This document shows positions 1-9,888 of a DNA stretch of 64,000 nucleotides, piece after piece. Source of the stretch: Amycolatopsis endophytica (GTDB lineage: Bacteria; Actinomycetota; Actinomycetes; Mycobacteriales; Pseudonocardiaceae); the NCBI RefSeq assembly GCF_013410405.1, contig NZ_JACCFK010000001.1:2976001-3040000 (forward strand). The letters run 5' to 3'. The notes under the pieces were generated by a model. The model saw only the letters and a program-made list of their open reading frames with translations. It was not told the DNA's origin and ran no database searches. How positions within the stretch are numbered: position 1 is the stretch's first letter; every line of letters begins with the position of its first letter. Both the position numbers and the translations under genes were made by a program.

Positions 1-1337
<1,337 letters not shown>

Positions 1338-1341
<4 letters not shown>

Positions 1342-2131
1342 CCGATCGCCAGCTCACCGACCTGATCGGCTGGTGGGGCCTCGACGGTGATCGGCGCGCC
1401 CCAGTCGCGGTAGCGCACGGCCGTCGTGGCGTTCAGCAGCTCGGCCGGGGCGCCGGATGCCTGCATCACGGACGTCAGGTTCTGTGTCACCTGCACCGGA
1501 AGCTGGTCGGCGTCGAGCCACAGCTCCATCGGGAAGGTGACGGTCAACCGCTCCCGCTGCTCGGGCGACAGGCTCATCAGGCCGAGTTCCCCGGCCTTCG
1601 CGACGTCGATGGTGACCCAGTAGTGGCTGACCTGTTGCCCGTCGAGCGTGGTCAGCTCGCTGCGGTCGATGGTGCCGGCCTGCCGCACCTGCTCCAGCGT
1701 CTTGGCCGGGTTGTTCGCCTTGGCCTGTTCGATGCTCGTGCCGAGGGATTTCGCCGCTTCGCTGCCCTCGGGAAGCGTGGCCCACGGCTTGCCGCCGGTC
1801 CTCGACCGGGAATCCTCGGGCAGCTGGAAGTAGATCACCTCGTCGACCACCCGCATCTCGGCGGTCCGGCCGCCGGTGGTCACGGTCAGGGCCATCGCGG
1901 TGTCCGGGCCCGTGAAGGTTCCCTCACCGGTGCCGGTGATCTCCTCACCCGCCATGGACATCGTCATCGTGAACCGGGCGGTGCGGACCTGGTCGGCCTT
2001 CGCGCTCGCCGCCCGGACCAGTTCCCGCGCGTCCCGAACAGCTCGGGGCCCCCGGAGCCGGACTGCCCGCCACACGCGGTCAATCCGAGCGTCAGCGCCA
2101 CGAGCCCGGAGACCACGGTCGTTCTTTTCAT
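1338..2131 (-). pseudogene. LppX/LprG-like lipoprotein, frameshifted (paralogue 1)
   Basis: Exported lipoprotein of the LppX/LprAFG (LolA-fold) type, a family that carries lipids across the envelope. From the ATG at 2131 the frame reads a lipoprotein signal peptide, MKRTTVVSGLVALTLGL then TACGG, with a lipobox Cys. It then runs into nonsense because one base is missing near 2031-2033: the neighbouring paralogue reads FGNA where this gene reads FGT. After the missing base the mature domain continues cleanly for about 230 residues to the stop at 1338. A single-base deletion explains everything, so this is either a pseudogene or a sequencing error. The adjacent paralogue at 2215-2903 has the same architecture and is also disrupted. 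Confidence 0.75.
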
Positions 2132-2214
2132 GCGGGTGAGTCCCCCTCGGCCGGTTCACCCACTTCCGGGTGACTACCGGAGATATGTCCGAGGGAGACT
2201 TCCGCGTTACGGCG

Positions 2215-2903
2215 TCAGCGCACCGTCTTGAGTTCACCCACCTGGTCGGCGGGCGGGGCCGCGACGTTCACCGGGGCGCCCCAGTCGTGGTAACGCATCG
2301 TCATCGTGGCGTTCTGCTGCTCGGCCGGGACACCGGCGGCCTGCATCACCGGCGAGAGGTCCTGCGTCACCTGCACCGGCAGCTGGTCGGAGTTGAGCCA
2401 CAGGTGCCCGCTTCCTCGATCTGGTCGAGGATCTGCGTCGGGTCACCCTGTGCGGCCTGGTCCATGCTCGCGCCGATGGCCTTGCCCGCTTCGCTGTCCT
2501 CGGGGACCTTCGCCCACGGTTTGCCGCCCTCGACCGCCTGTGCCGCCGCCTGCGGGGGCAGTTTCAGGTACAGGACCTTGTCGACGATCCGCATTTCCTG
2601 GCTCTGCCCGGCCGCGTTCATCGTCATGGCCATCGCGGGCGAGGCTCCGGTGAAGCGGCCCTCGCCGGTGGCCTCCATCGTCTGGCCCGCGATCGAACCG
2701 GTGAGCGTGAACTTGGCCGTCCGCACCTGGTCGGCCTTGCCGGACGAGGCCAGCACCAGTTCGTGGGCATTGCCGAACAGCGCGGGCTGCTGCTGGGCGG
2801 CCTGCCCGGACTCGGTGCCCTGGCCGGAATCGGCGGTCGAACCACACGCGGTCGTGCCGGCCACCAGGGCCAGCGCGCCCGCCAGAAGAGCGATCTCGCG
2901 CAT
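2215..2903 (-). pseudogene. LppX/LprG-like lipoprotein with internal out-of-frame deletion (paralogue 2)
   Basis: Tandem paralogue of the preceding lipoprotein. The ATG at 2903 gives a signal peptide, MREIALLAGALALVAG then TTACGS, with a lipobox Cys. The N-terminal half (FGNAHELV, KADQVRTAKF, KPWAKVPEDSEAGKA) matches paralogue 1. At about 2405-2412 the frame breaks: the sequence jumps from EEAGT to the LWL/DQLPVQVTQ strand that lies 49 residues further on in paralogue 1. The loss is therefore roughly 148 bp and not a multiple of three. The C-terminus then continues in another frame to GELKTVR and a stop at 2215. Probably a non-functional gene, unless the deletion is an assembly artefact. Confidence 0.72.
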
Positions 2904-2975
2904 GTCAGCGATCCCTCGGTTCGGCGTCCCCCAAGCGGGTCTGTCACCGGACTGGGTGGTCACAACGAATAAATC

Positions 2976-3965
2976 TCAAACCTCGAGGCCCGCGCGGGAC
3001 GCCAGGAGGCGCCGCAGGGACGACAGGCGACGCCGGTCCCCGACCTCGTCGAGCATGCAGTCCGGATCCTCCGGCGGGCCGAGGTGCCCGCAGCCGGGCG
3101 GGCACTCCTCGGCGGCTTCGGCGAACTCGTCGAACGAGGCCACGATGTCGTCGGCGGTGACGTGGGCCAGACCGAACGACCGCACGCCAGGGGTGTCGAC
3201 CACCCAGCCGCCGCCGGGCAGCGGCAGCGCCACCGCCGCGACGGACGTGTGCCGTCCCTTCCCGATCGCGCTGACCTCGCCGGTGGCCAGTTCCGCGTCC
3301 GGCACCAGGCGGTTCACCAGTGTCGACTTGCCGACCCCGGAATGCCCGACGAGCGCGGACACCCGGCCGTGCACGGTGTCCGCGAGCGGCAGGGAGTCCT
3401 CGTCGTGACGGGTCACCACGGACGGCACGTCCAGTTCGGCGTAGCGGGACAGCAGGTCCTCGGGGCTGGCCAGGTCGGCTTTGGTCAGGCACAGGACCGG
3501 CCGCAGGCCCCCGGTGTAGCAGGCGACCAGGCAGCGGTCGATGAACCCGGTCCGCGGCGGCGGATCGGCCAGGGCGGTCACGATCAGCAGCTGGTCGGCG
3601 TTGGCGACGACGACCCGCTCGTAGGGGTCGGTGTCGTCGGCCGTGCGGCGCAGCAGGCTGGTGCGGTCTTCGACCCGCACGATCCGGGCGAGCGTGCCCG
3701 CGTCACCGGTGGTGTCGCCGACCAGGCCCACCTGGTCGCCCACGACGACCGGGGTGCGGCCCAGTTCGCGGGCCCGCATGGCGGTGACCAGGCGTTCCGG
3801 GTCGCTCTCGACCGCGCAGGTCCAGCGGCCGCGGTCGACGGCGATCACCATCGCGGGCGTGGCGTCGGCGTGGGTCGGGCGCCGCTTGCTGCGCGGGCGC
3901 GAGCCCTTCCCCGGGCGCACGCGGACGTCGCTCTCGTCCAGATCGCGCCACGTCCTGCCAGCCAA
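2976..3965 (-). CDS. rsgA: Ribosome small-subunit-dependent GTPase RsgA
   Basis: Circularly permuted GTPase that acts late in 30S subunit maturation, releasing assembly factors on GTP hydrolysis. The protein is 329 residues. An OB-fold-like N-terminal half with a basic leader is followed by G4 (LTKAD), then G1 (GHSGVGKST), then G3 (VDTPGVRSF), the order expected for the cpGTPase family. A zinc knuckle at the C-terminus shows CPPGC, a following His and a further Cys. In many actinomycetes aroA sits beside rsgA next to the sigR region; no aroA is present here. It is transcribed away from the SRAP gene. Confidence 0.93.
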   Translation of the reverse strand: MAGRTWRDLDESDVRVRPGKGSRPRSKRRPTHADATPAMVIAVDRGRWTCAVESDPERLVTAMRARELGRTPVVVGDQVGLVGDTTGDAGTLARIVRVEDRTSLLRRTADDTDPYERVVVANADQLLIVTALADPPPRTGFIDRCLVACYTGGLRPVLCLTKADLASPEDLLSRYAELDVPSVVTRHDEDSLPLADTVHGRVSALVGHSGVGKSTLVNRLVPDAELATGEVSAIGKGRHTSVAAVALPLPGGGWVVDTPGVRSFGLAHVTADDIVASFDEFAEAAEECPPGCGHLGPPEDPDCMLDEVGDRRRLSSLRRLLASRAGLEV

Positions 3966-4075
3966 GCCCGCACCTTCCTTCCGCTCCCCCGATGATCCCC
4001 CATCCCGCTCGCCAGAGGTGCGCCGCCCGTGTCACGATGGGTTCTCAGCAGGCGTTTCCGAAGGAGTTGGGCGAC

Positions 4076-4846
4076 ATGTGCGGCCGCTACGCCGCGAAGA
4101 AGAACCCGGCCGACCTGGCCCAGGAGTTCGACGCCGTGGACGAGACGGACGGCAAGGCACGCGACGCGGACTACAACGTCGCCCCGACGAAGAACGTCGT
4201 CACCGTGGTGCAGCGGCATCCGCGCGACGACGAGGGGCAGGTGCTGGAAGACGAGCCCGCCGTGCGCAGCCTGCGGGTGATGCGGTGGGGACTCGTGCCG
4301 TTCTGGGCCAAGGACGTGTCGGTCGGCAACCGCATGATCAACACCCGCGCGGAGACGGCAGGGGAGAAGCCGGCGTTCAAGAAGTCGCTCGCGCGACGGC
4401 GCTGCCTGGTGCCCGCCGACGGCTGGTACGAGTGGCGGCGCACCGGCAAGCAGAAGGAACCGTTCTTCATGACCCGGCCGGACGGGCACTCGCTGTCCTT
4501 CGCCGGGATCTGGGACACCTGGCGCGACCCGAAGGACGCCGATGCTCCGCAGCTGATCACGTTTTCGATCATCACGACGAACGCGGCCGGGCGGCTCACC
4601 GAGGTGCACGACCGGATGCCGCTGGTCATCGACGAGCACCGCTGGGCGGACTGGCTCGACCCGGACCGCACCGAGGTCGGCGAGCTGCTGGCCCCGCCGC
4701 TGGGGCTGATGGACACGATCGAGCTGCGGCCGGTGTCCGACCGGGTCAACAACGTGCGCAACAACGGCCCCGACCTGCTCGAATGCGTCGAGCAGGCCAC
4801 CGACCTCGACGCCTCCGAAGCGCTCTTCGACCTGCCGAAGTCATGA
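4076..4846 (+). CDS. SRAP-domain abasic-site DNA-protein crosslink protein (YedK/HMCES family)
   Basis: SOS-response-associated peptidase-fold protein that shields abasic sites in single-stranded DNA by covalent crosslinking through its N-terminal Cys. The start is fixed by the MCGRYA N-terminus: after Met removal Cys2 is the catalytic residue, and a good AAGGAG ribosome site sits about 10 bases upstream. Other family residues are visible: INTRAET, the GWYEW segment with the catalytic Glu, and the His in VHDRMP. Length is 256 residues, normal for actinobacterial members. The TGA overlaps the ATG of the next gene (ATGA), so the two are translationally coupled. No SOS box was recognised upstream. 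Confidence 0.93.
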   Translation: MCGRYAAKKNPADLAQEFDAVDETDGKARDADYNVAPTKNVVTVVQRHPRDDEGQVLEDEPAVRSLRVMRWGLVPFWAKDVSVGNRMINTRAETAGEKPAFKKSLARRRCLVPADGWYEWRRTGKQKEPFFMTRPDGHSLSFAGIWDTWRDPKDADAPQLITFSIITTNAAGRLTEVHDRMPLVIDEHRWADWLDPDRTEVGELLAPPLGLMDTIELRPVSDRVNNVRNNGPDLLECVEQATDLDASEALFDLPKS

Positions 4847-5451
4847 CCCGGATCGAGATCGCGACGCCCCACGGCCCGGCCAGGGCCGAGCTGCACTGCG
4901 CCGCCGACGGTGAAGCGGTGCTCCTGCTCGGGCACGGCGCGGGCGGCGGCATCGACGCGAAGGACCTGGTCGCGGCCTGCCGCGCCGGTCAGGCCGCCGG
5001 AGTGCACGTCGCGCTGGTCGAGCAGCCCTACCGGGTGGCCGGCCGCCGCGCGCCGGCGCCGGCAGGCCAGCTGGACACCGCGTGGCTCGCGGTCGCCGAG
5101 GACCTGTCCGGCCGGTTCGACGGCCTGCCGCAGGTGTTCGGTGGACGCTCGTCGGGCGCGCGGGTCGCCTGCCGCACGGCCGCCGCGGGGCAGGCGGTCG
5201 GGGTGCTGTGCCTGGCGTTCCCGGAGCACCCGCCGGGCAAGCCGGAGAAGAGCAGGCAGGCCGAGCTGGACGCGGTCGAGGTCCCGACGCTGGTGGTGCA
5301 GGGCGAGACCGACGCGTTCGGCTGCCCGAAGCCGGGACCGCACCACGAGGTGGTCGTCGTCCGCGGCACCCACGCGCTGGACGCCGATCTGGAGTCCGTT
5401 CACCGGACCGTCCACGAATGGCTGGCGAAGGTCCTGCGCCCGCTCACCTGA
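4843..5451 (+). CDS. Alpha/beta hydrolase, KANL3/Tex30-like family
   Basis: Small alpha/beta-hydrolase-fold protein of 202 residues. It shows the oxyanion-region HGAGG motif near residue 27, a nucleophile elbow GGRSSGAR near residue 100, a late acid-region strand VPTLVVQGETDAFG, and the terminal catalytic His in RGTHAL. Members of this family (dienelactone-hydrolase-like, Tex30/KANL3) have no well-defined bacterial substrate, so no reaction is assigned. The ATG overlaps the SRAP stop. Its own TGA directly abuts the stop of the convergent YbaK gene (TGA then TCA), leaving no room for a separate terminator. Confidence 0.8.
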   Translation: MTRIEIATPHGPARAELHCAADGEAVLLLGHGAGGGIDAKDLVAACRAGQAAGVHVALVEQPYRVAGRRAPAPAGQLDTAWLAVAEDLSGRFDGLPQVFGGRSSGARVACRTAAAGQAVGVLCLAFPEHPPGKPEKSRQAELDAVEVPTLVVQGETDAFGCPKPGPHHEVVVVRGTHALDADLESVHRTVHEWLAKVLRPLT

Positions 5452-5928
5452 TCAGGCGCGGATGGCGGCCACCGTCGCCGACGTCAGGCGCACCAGATCG
5501 GCGGGGGACAGCTCCACTTCCAGGCCACGGCGGCCCGCCGAGCAGTAGATGGTCTCGTACTTCCCGGCCGTGGAGTCGATCACGACGGGCAGCCGCGAGC
5601 GCTGGCCCAGCGGGGAAATGCCGCCGAGCACGTAACCGGTCGCGCGTTGCGCCGCCCCGGCCTCGGCCATCTTCGCCCGCTTGCCACCCGCGGCGGCGGC
5701 GAGCGCCTTGAGGTCGAGCTGGCCGGTGACCGGGACCACGCCGACCGTGAGCTTTCCGTCCACTTCGGCCACGAGCGTCTTGAACACGCGGTCCGGGTCG
5801 ATCCCCAGTGCCTCGGCCGCTTCCAGCCCGTAGGACTCGTGCTTCGGATCGTGGTCGTAGGCGTGCAGCTCGTGCGCGATCTTCCGCTTCGCGAGCAGCG
5901 CGGTCGCGGGCGTTCCCTTCCCAGCCAT
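5452..5928 (-). CDS. ybaK: YbaK/EbsC-type Cys-tRNA(Pro)/aminoacyl-tRNA deacylase
   Basis: Trans-editing enzyme of the YbaK/ProX superfamily that hydrolyses mischarged Cys-tRNA(Pro). It is 158 residues long, starting at MAGKGTPATALLAKR. Upstream in-frame codons encode an arginine- and proline-rich stretch unlike the family, so the start at 5928 is preferred. Family features are the YDHDP segment, the VFKTLVAEVDG strand with its invariant Lys, the GYVLGGISPLG loop, and a C-terminal RRGLEVELSPADL. It stands between the hydrolase and the divergent sigR promoter, and may be transcribed alone. Confidence 0.9.
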   Translation of the reverse strand: MAGKGTPATALLAKRKIAHELHAYDHDPKHESYGLEAAEALGIDPDRVFKTLVAEVDGKLTVGVVPVTGQLDLKALAAAAGGKRAKMAEAGAAQRATGYVLGGISPLGQRSRLPVVIDSTAGKYETIYCSAGRRGLEVELSPADLVRLTSATVAAIRA

Positions 5929-5973
5929 GAGCAGGACGGTAACGGGGAAACGCAACTCCTTTTCCGGGGGCGG

Positions 5974-5999
5974 GGAATGTGACCGGATCGGGCGGTGTT
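5974..5999 (+). promoter_or_regulatory. Consensus SigR-type promoter upstream of sigR
   Basis: GGAAT at 5974-5978 and GTT at 5997-5999 are separated by exactly 18 bases, matching the GGAAT-N18/19-GTT consensus of SigR/SigH promoters. The position upstream of sigR fits the positive autoregulatory promoter known in Streptomyces and mycobacteria. The predicted transcript would start near 6005-6007. Confidence 0.85.
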
Positions 6000-6176
6000 G
6001 TGGAGGACGTGCCGTCAAAACTTGCTGAACGCCTTCCCCGCGTGCAGGGAGTCACCCTCCCGGGGCAGACCGGTGTACCCGGCCCCGCCGGGCCCGCCCG
6101 CGTATCCTCGAAGGGGTCGTATGCGTACCCGGCCACGGGTACCGACCGCTTCGACGCGGATGGGAAAGGGAACGGT

Positions 6177-6812
6177 TTGCCGAGCACGCAGAACTCCGCG
6201 GTGCCCGAGTCCGGCTCCGAGCAGGAGTCGGCCGAAGTGCGCGCCGAGCGCTTCGAGCGCGACGCGATGCCGCTGCTGGACCAGCTGTACTCGGCCGCGC
6301 TGCGGATGACGAGGAACCCGGCCGACGCCGAGGACCTCGTCCAGGAGACCTACCTCAAGGCCTACGGCGCGTTCGCCTCCTTCAAGGCGGGCACGAACCT
6401 CAAGGCCTGGATGTACCGGATCCTCACCAACACCTACATCAACGGGTACCGGAAACGTCAGCGTCAGCCCGTGCAGCAGCCCACCGAGGAGATCACCGAC
6501 TGGCAGATCGCCCAGGCGGAGAGCCACACCTCCAGCGGGCTGCGGTCGGCCGAGGTCGAGGCGATGGACCGGCTGCCGGACAGCGACGTGAAGAACGCGC
6601 TGCAGCAGCTGCCGGAGGAGTTCCGCCTCGCCGTGTACCTCGCCGATGTCGAGGGCTTCGCCTACAAGGAAATCGCCGAGATCATGGACACGCCGATCGG
6701 GACCGTGATGTCCCGCCTGCACCGTGGCCGCGCGCAGCTGCGGAACCTGCTCGCCGATGTCGCGCGTGAGCGCGGCTTCATCCGCGGCGCACGGCAGGAG
6801 GTAGTGCGATGA
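6177..6812 (+). CDS. sigR: ECF sigma factor SigR (SigH family), thiol-oxidative stress
   Basis: RNA polymerase sigma factor that directs the disulfide-stress regulon (thioredoxin, mycothiol, proteolysis, ribosome genes). The sigma-2 region shows [19 protein letters not shown], and sigma-4 shows [20 protein letters not shown] followed by [12 protein letters not shown] chose TTG 6177, with GGAAAGGG six bases upstream, giving 211 residues, about the length of Streptomyces SigR. The frame is open further upstream with GTG codons at 6009 and 6042, and these lie downstream of the SigR-dependent promoter. A start at GTG 6009 would add 56 residues, close to the extension of the unstable SigR' isoform described in Streptomyces. 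The stop overlaps rsrA. Confidence 0.93.
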   Translation: MPSTQNSAVPESGSEQESAEVRAERFERDAMPLLDQLYSAALRMTRNPADAEDLVQETYLKAYGAFASFKAGTNLKAWMYRILTNTYINGYRKRQRQPVQQPTEEITDWQIAQAESHTSSGLRSAEVEAMDRLPDSDVKNALQQLPEEFRLAVYLADVEGFAYKEIAEIMDTPIGTVMSRLHRGRAQLRNLLADVARERGFIRGARQEVVR

Positions 6813-7129
6813 GCGCGGACCGTGAGCCGCACAAGGACGACGTCCGCTGTTCCGAGGCGCTCGCCGAGATCTACCTGCTGCTGGACCGCGAGTGCAGCCC
6901 GGAGCGGGACGCGGAGCTGCGCAAGCACATCGAGGACTGCCCGCCGTGCCTCGAGGAGTACGGCATCGACGAGCAGCTCAAGCATCTGCTGCACCGCAAG
7001 TGCGGCGGGGACACGGCGCCCGACGAGTTCAAGCAGAAGCTGCGGGCGTCGATCCACAAGACGGTGCAGCGGCGCGGTGACGTGACCGTCGAGACCACCG
7101 AGGTCCGCCTCGAACAGAAGACGGAATAG
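6809..7129 (+). CDS. rsrA: Zinc-dependent redox anti-sigma factor RsrA
   Basis: Anti-sigma factor of the ZAS family that holds SigR inactive under reducing conditions and releases it when its cysteines oxidise. It is 106 residues long. The HX3CX2C zinc motif is present (His40, Cys44, Cys47), with the additional redox Cys14 and a Cys29 in the segment before it. The ATG overlaps the sigR TGA (ATGA), giving coupled 1:1 expression. Its acidic, glutamate-rich C-terminal tail ([11 protein letters not shown]) is ordinary for the family. A strong terminator follows seven bases after the stop. Confidence 0.95.
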   Translation: MSADREPHKDDVRCSEALAEIYLLLDRECSPERDAELRKHIEDCPPCLEEYGIDEQLKHLLHRKCGGDTAPDEFKQKLRASIHKTVQRRGDVTVETTEVRLEQKTE

Positions 7130-7135
7130 CCGACA

Positions 7136-7174
7136 CGAAAAAGGCCCCGGTGCTCCGCACCGGGGCCTTTTTCG
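7136..7174. terminator. Bidirectional intrinsic terminator between rsrA and bL37
   Basis: An 18-bp perfect stem with a 3-base loop (TCC) carries an A-run at its left base and a T-run at its right base. It can stop rsrA transcripts rightwards and, read on the other strand, the convergent bL37 gene, whose stop is ten bases away. Confidence 0.92.
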
Positions 7175-7183
7175 TGCCCGAAC

Positions 7184-7258
7184 TCAGCAGTTGGGCTTCT
7201 TGCCGTGGTTGGCGCCGTTCTTCCGGCGGTCGCGGCGCTTGCGGGCTCGCTTCGACAT
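7184..7258 (-). CDS. Small ribosomal protein bL37-like (COX24/AURKAIP1-type)
   Basis: A 24-residue, extremely basic peptide beginning MSKRARKRRDRRKNG and ending NHGKKPNC. It matches the actinobacterial bL37 family seen in mycobacterial 50S subunits, which binds 23S rRNA. The CDS is only 75 bp and is easily missed. A GAAGGAG-like ribosome site lies upstream on the minus strand. In actinomycetes this gene is commonly found near sigR/rsrA, which fits here. It is transcribed towards, and shares, the bidirectional terminator at 7136-7174. Confidence 0.85.
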   Translation of the reverse strand: MSKRARKRRDRRKNGANHGKKPNC

Positions 7259-7369
7259 GCCTGCTCCTTCCCGTGTCGCGTCTCCCACCAGTGTCTCAGG
7301 CCCGCCCCGCCGGGTGCTGGGAAGGTCCCGCTCTGGTTGACTTGAGCTGCCCGGAGAAGGAGTACCAGC

Positions 7370-8875
7370 GTGACCACACTTTCCGACCTGCTGGCCGACA
7401 ACACCGGCCTGTCCGGTGAAGCCGCCGACCACCTGCAGGCCGTGGTGGCCGAGTGGCAGTTGCTCGCCGACCTGTCGTTCGCGGACTTCCTGCTGTGGGT
7501 TCCGGTGTCGCCCGAGCACAACGAGCAGGGCGGTGACTTCGTGTGCGTGGCGCAGGCCCGCCCGACCACGGCGCCGACCGCGCACCCGGAGGATGTCGTC
7601 GGCACCCGGTTCACGGTCGCCGAGCACCCGCAGCTGGCGCGCGCGATCCGCGAGGTGCGGATCTGCCGCGAGGAGGACCCGCACTGGTACCGCGACCTGC
7701 CGATGCGCCGCGAGGCGATCCCGGTGACGTTCGGGGCGTCCGTGATCGCGGTGCTGTCCCGTGAGACGAACCTGGCCGCGCCACGGGTGCCGAGCCCGTT
7801 GGAGGTCGCCTACCTGGGCAGTGCCGGTGATCTGTGCCAGATGATCGTCGACGGCACGTTCCCGCACGTCGACAGCCAGACCGACGTGCACACGAGCCCC
7901 CGCGTCGGCGACGGTCTGATCCGCCTGGACGCGGCGGGCAACGTGGTGTTCGCCAGCCCGAACGGCCTGTCGGCTTATCACCGCATGGGTCACGAGTCGG
8001 ATCTGGTCGGCACGCGGCTGGCGCCGTTGACGCGTTCGCTGATCCGCGACCCGTTCGACGCGACGGAGGTCGCGCACCGGATCCTGGACTCGCTGGACGG
8101 CAAACCGGGCAGCCGCACCGAGGCCGAATCGCGACGGGGTGCGGTGGTGTTGTTCCGGGCGTTGCCGCTGCGCCCGCACGGTCAGCCGGCGGGCGCGCTC
8201 GTGTTGTGCCGGGACGTGACCGAAGTGAAGCGGCGGGACCGCGCGCTGCTGTCGAAGGACGCGACGATCCGCGAGATCCACCACCGGGTGAAGAACAACC
8301 TGCAGACGGTCGCGGCTCTGCTGAGATTGCAGTCCCGGCGCACGTCGAACCCGGAGGCGCGGCAGTCCCTGACGGAGTCCGTGCGAAGGGTCGCGTCGAT
8401 CGCGATGGTGCACGAGGCGCTCTCGGTGTCCGTCGACGAGCGGGTCGACCTGGACAAGCTGCTGGACAACGTGCTGCCGATGGTGGGCGAAGTCGCGACG
8501 GCGGAGTCGAGGGTGAGCATCAGCCGGTCCGGTTCGTTCGGAGTCGTGGTCGCCGAGATCGCGACGCCGCTCGTGATGGTCCTGGCCGAACTGGTGCAGA
8601 ACGCGGTGGAGCACGCTTTTCCGGACGGCAGGCCGGGAAAGGTGGAGATCGCGGTCAGCCGCTCCGCGCGCTGGCTGGATGTGCTGATCAGTGACAACGG
8701 GCGCGGGCTGCCGTCGGGTTTCTCGCTGGAGCGCGCGGACGGGCTGGGCCTGCAGATCGTGCGCACACTGGTCGAATCGGAGCTTCGGGGTTCGCTCTCG
8801 TTGCGCAAACTACGCGACGGCGCGAGTCGCGGCACGGAGGCCGCCCTGCGCTTGCCACTGGGGCGACGGCCGTAG
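7370..8875 (+). CDS. pdtaS: Sensor histidine kinase PdtaS
   Basis: Cytosolic histidine kinase of the HisKA_2 (HWE-related) family. In mycobacteria it phosphorylates the ANTAR-domain antiterminator PdtaR. The protein is 501 residues: an N-terminal GAF-like domain (about 8-145), a PAS domain (about 170-290), the dimerisation/phosphoacceptor helix EIHHRVKNNLQTVAALLRL with the likely phospho-His at 304, and an HATPase domain with the N-box ELVQNAVEHAF and the G-box DNGRGLPSGF. No transmembrane segment is seen. The GTG start is supported by GAGAAGGAG upstream. The partner pdtaR is not in the window. Confidence 0.9.
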   Translation: MTTLSDLLADNTGLSGEAADHLQAVVAEWQLLADLSFADFLLWVPVSPEHNEQGGDFVCVAQARPTTAPTAHPEDVVGTRFTVAEHPQLARAIREVRICREEDPHWYRDLPMRREAIPVTFGASVIAVLSRETNLAAPRVPSPLEVAYLGSAGDLCQMIVDGTFPHVDSQTDVHTSPRVGDGLIRLDAAGNVVFASPNGLSAYHRMGHESDLVGTRLAPLTRSLIRDPFDATEVAHRILDSLDGKPGSRTEAESRRGAVVLFRALPLRPHGQPAGALVLCRDVTEVKRRDRALLSKDATIREIHHRVKNNLQTVAALLRLQSRRTSNPEARQSLTESVRRVASIAMVHEALSVSVDERVDLDKLLDNVLPMVGEVATAESRVSISRSGSFGVVVAEIATPLVMVLAELVQNAVEHAFPDGRPGKVEIAVSRSARWLDVLISDNGRGLPSGFSLERADGLGLQIVRTLVESELRGSLSLRKLRDGASRGTEAALRLPLGRRP

Positions 8876-8879
8876 TTCC

Positions 8880-9330
8880 GTTTTGCCTGGTGTGAATCGG
8901 CCCGGTGTGAAGGCCCGGCGCGAATGGGCCTGGTGTGCAAGCCCGCTGCGAATGGGCCGTTGATGGGCGCTGCCGCTGGCCACTCCTACCCGTGCGAAGG
9001 GGTATTTCCCGCGCGAAGGGGTATTTCGTGTGGGCGCCGGTGGCGGCGGGGCGGGTGGTCCGTTGGTGGTGGCGAGAGTGGACGTTTCGTGCGGGCGCCG
9101 GTGGTGGTCGGGCGAGCGGTCCGTTGGTGGTGGCGCGAACGGGCCGTTGGTAGTCGCGCGGAGGGGTATTTCGTGTGGGCGCCGGTGGCGGTTGAGCGAA
9201 GGTGCCAGTGGTGCCGGTGCGAGCGAGCTGGCGGTGATGCCGCGAGTGGTGGCGGCACGAGTGGTGGCGACACGAACGGGCACCTCGTGCGAATGCCACC
9301 GCACCTCGCGCGAACGCAGCGTGCAATCGG
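8880..9330. repeat. Gene-free stretch of degenerate interspersed repeats
   Basis: The 687 bp between pdtaS and whiB1 hold no credible gene. The first 450 bp are built from short related units. A 23-bp unit beginning TTTCGTG and ending GCCGGTGG plus three bases occurs at 9024-9046, 9085-9107 and 9169-9191; the first and third are identical and share the preceding GGGGTA. An 18-bp unit (GGTCCGTTGGTGGTGGCG) occurs at 9057-9074 and 9118-9135. GCGAATGGGCC-like units recur at the left end. Spacing is irregular, so this is not a CRISPR array. From about 9330 to 9428 the composition changes and I see nothing further. Confidence 0.6.
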
Positions 9331-9428
9331 GTAGGAGTGATTCGCGGCAACGACCCCAACGACCGGCGGCGACCGATCCCGACGACCGGTGACGACCCAA
9401 CCGAACACGCGACAAAAAGCCTGCTCAG

Positions 9429-9481
9429 AACGTTCGAAGGCCCGGTACCCGCGGGAAGTGGGTACCGGGCCTTCGAACGTT
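9429..9481. terminator. Large perfect hairpin downstream of whiB1
   Basis: Two 22-bp perfect inverted arms (9429-9450 and 9460-9481) are separated by a 9-base loop. The hairpin lies about 80 bp beyond the whiB1 stop on the minus strand. No T-run follows on either side, so it may be an actinomycete-style terminator or 3' stabiliser rather than a classical intrinsic terminator. Confidence 0.6.
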
Positions 9482-9562
9482 GGGTGGGGGCGTGTGAGCC
9501 CCTGCTTCGGGTCCGCGTACTCTCGTGAGAGACGCGTTAAGCGAAGCCGCAGCGCGGAGAGG

Positions 9563-9814
9563 TCAGGCGGTGCGCATGCCGATGTGAGCACGACGGCGCT
9601 TCAGGGCACGGCGCTCGTCCTCGCTCATCCCGCCCCAGACACCGGAGTCCTGACCACTGGCAAGGGCCCAGGCCAGGCACTCGGCCGCTGCCGGGCAGCG
9701 GTGGCATACGGCTTTCGCCTCGGCGATCTGCAGCACGGCGGGACCGCTGTTCCCAACGGGGAAGAACAGCTCGGGGTCCTCGTCGCGGCAGGCAGCGTCG
9801 TGGCGCCAGTCCAT
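9563..9814 (-). CDS. whiB1: WhiB-family iron-sulfur transcription factor WhiB1
   Basis: Small Fe-S protein, 83 residues, that binds the primary sigma factor and is NO-sensitive and essential in mycobacteria. All four cluster ligands are present (Cys9, Cys37, Cys40, Cys46), as are the WhiB turn GVWGG and the basic DNA-contact tail KRRRAH. The MDWRH start is preferred over upstream in-frame codons because it matches WhiB1 orthologues closely and has AGGAG about nine bases before it. A long upstream region carries two CRP-like sites, as is known for the mycobacterial whiB1 promoter. Confidence 0.95.
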   Translation of the reverse strand: MDWRHDAACRDEDPELFFPVGNSGPAVLQIAEAKAVCHRCPAAAECLAWALASGQDSGVWGGMSEDERRALKRRRAHIGMRTA

Positions 9815-9888
9815 TTCTGTGAGCTCCTTCTCGGGGCGCAGGCGTGCTGCGCCACAGGTCGTCATGGCGGATCGTTTCTTGGGGTGCT

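Noticed and set aside
5979..6176. GTG 5979 as the sigR start
   Set aside because: It lies between the -35 and -10 elements of the SigR promoter, so it would not be in that transcript; TTG 6177 or, for an extended form, GTG 6009 are better.
8990..9200. CRISPR-like array
   Set aside because: Repeat spacing is irregular, units are degenerate, and no cas genes are present.
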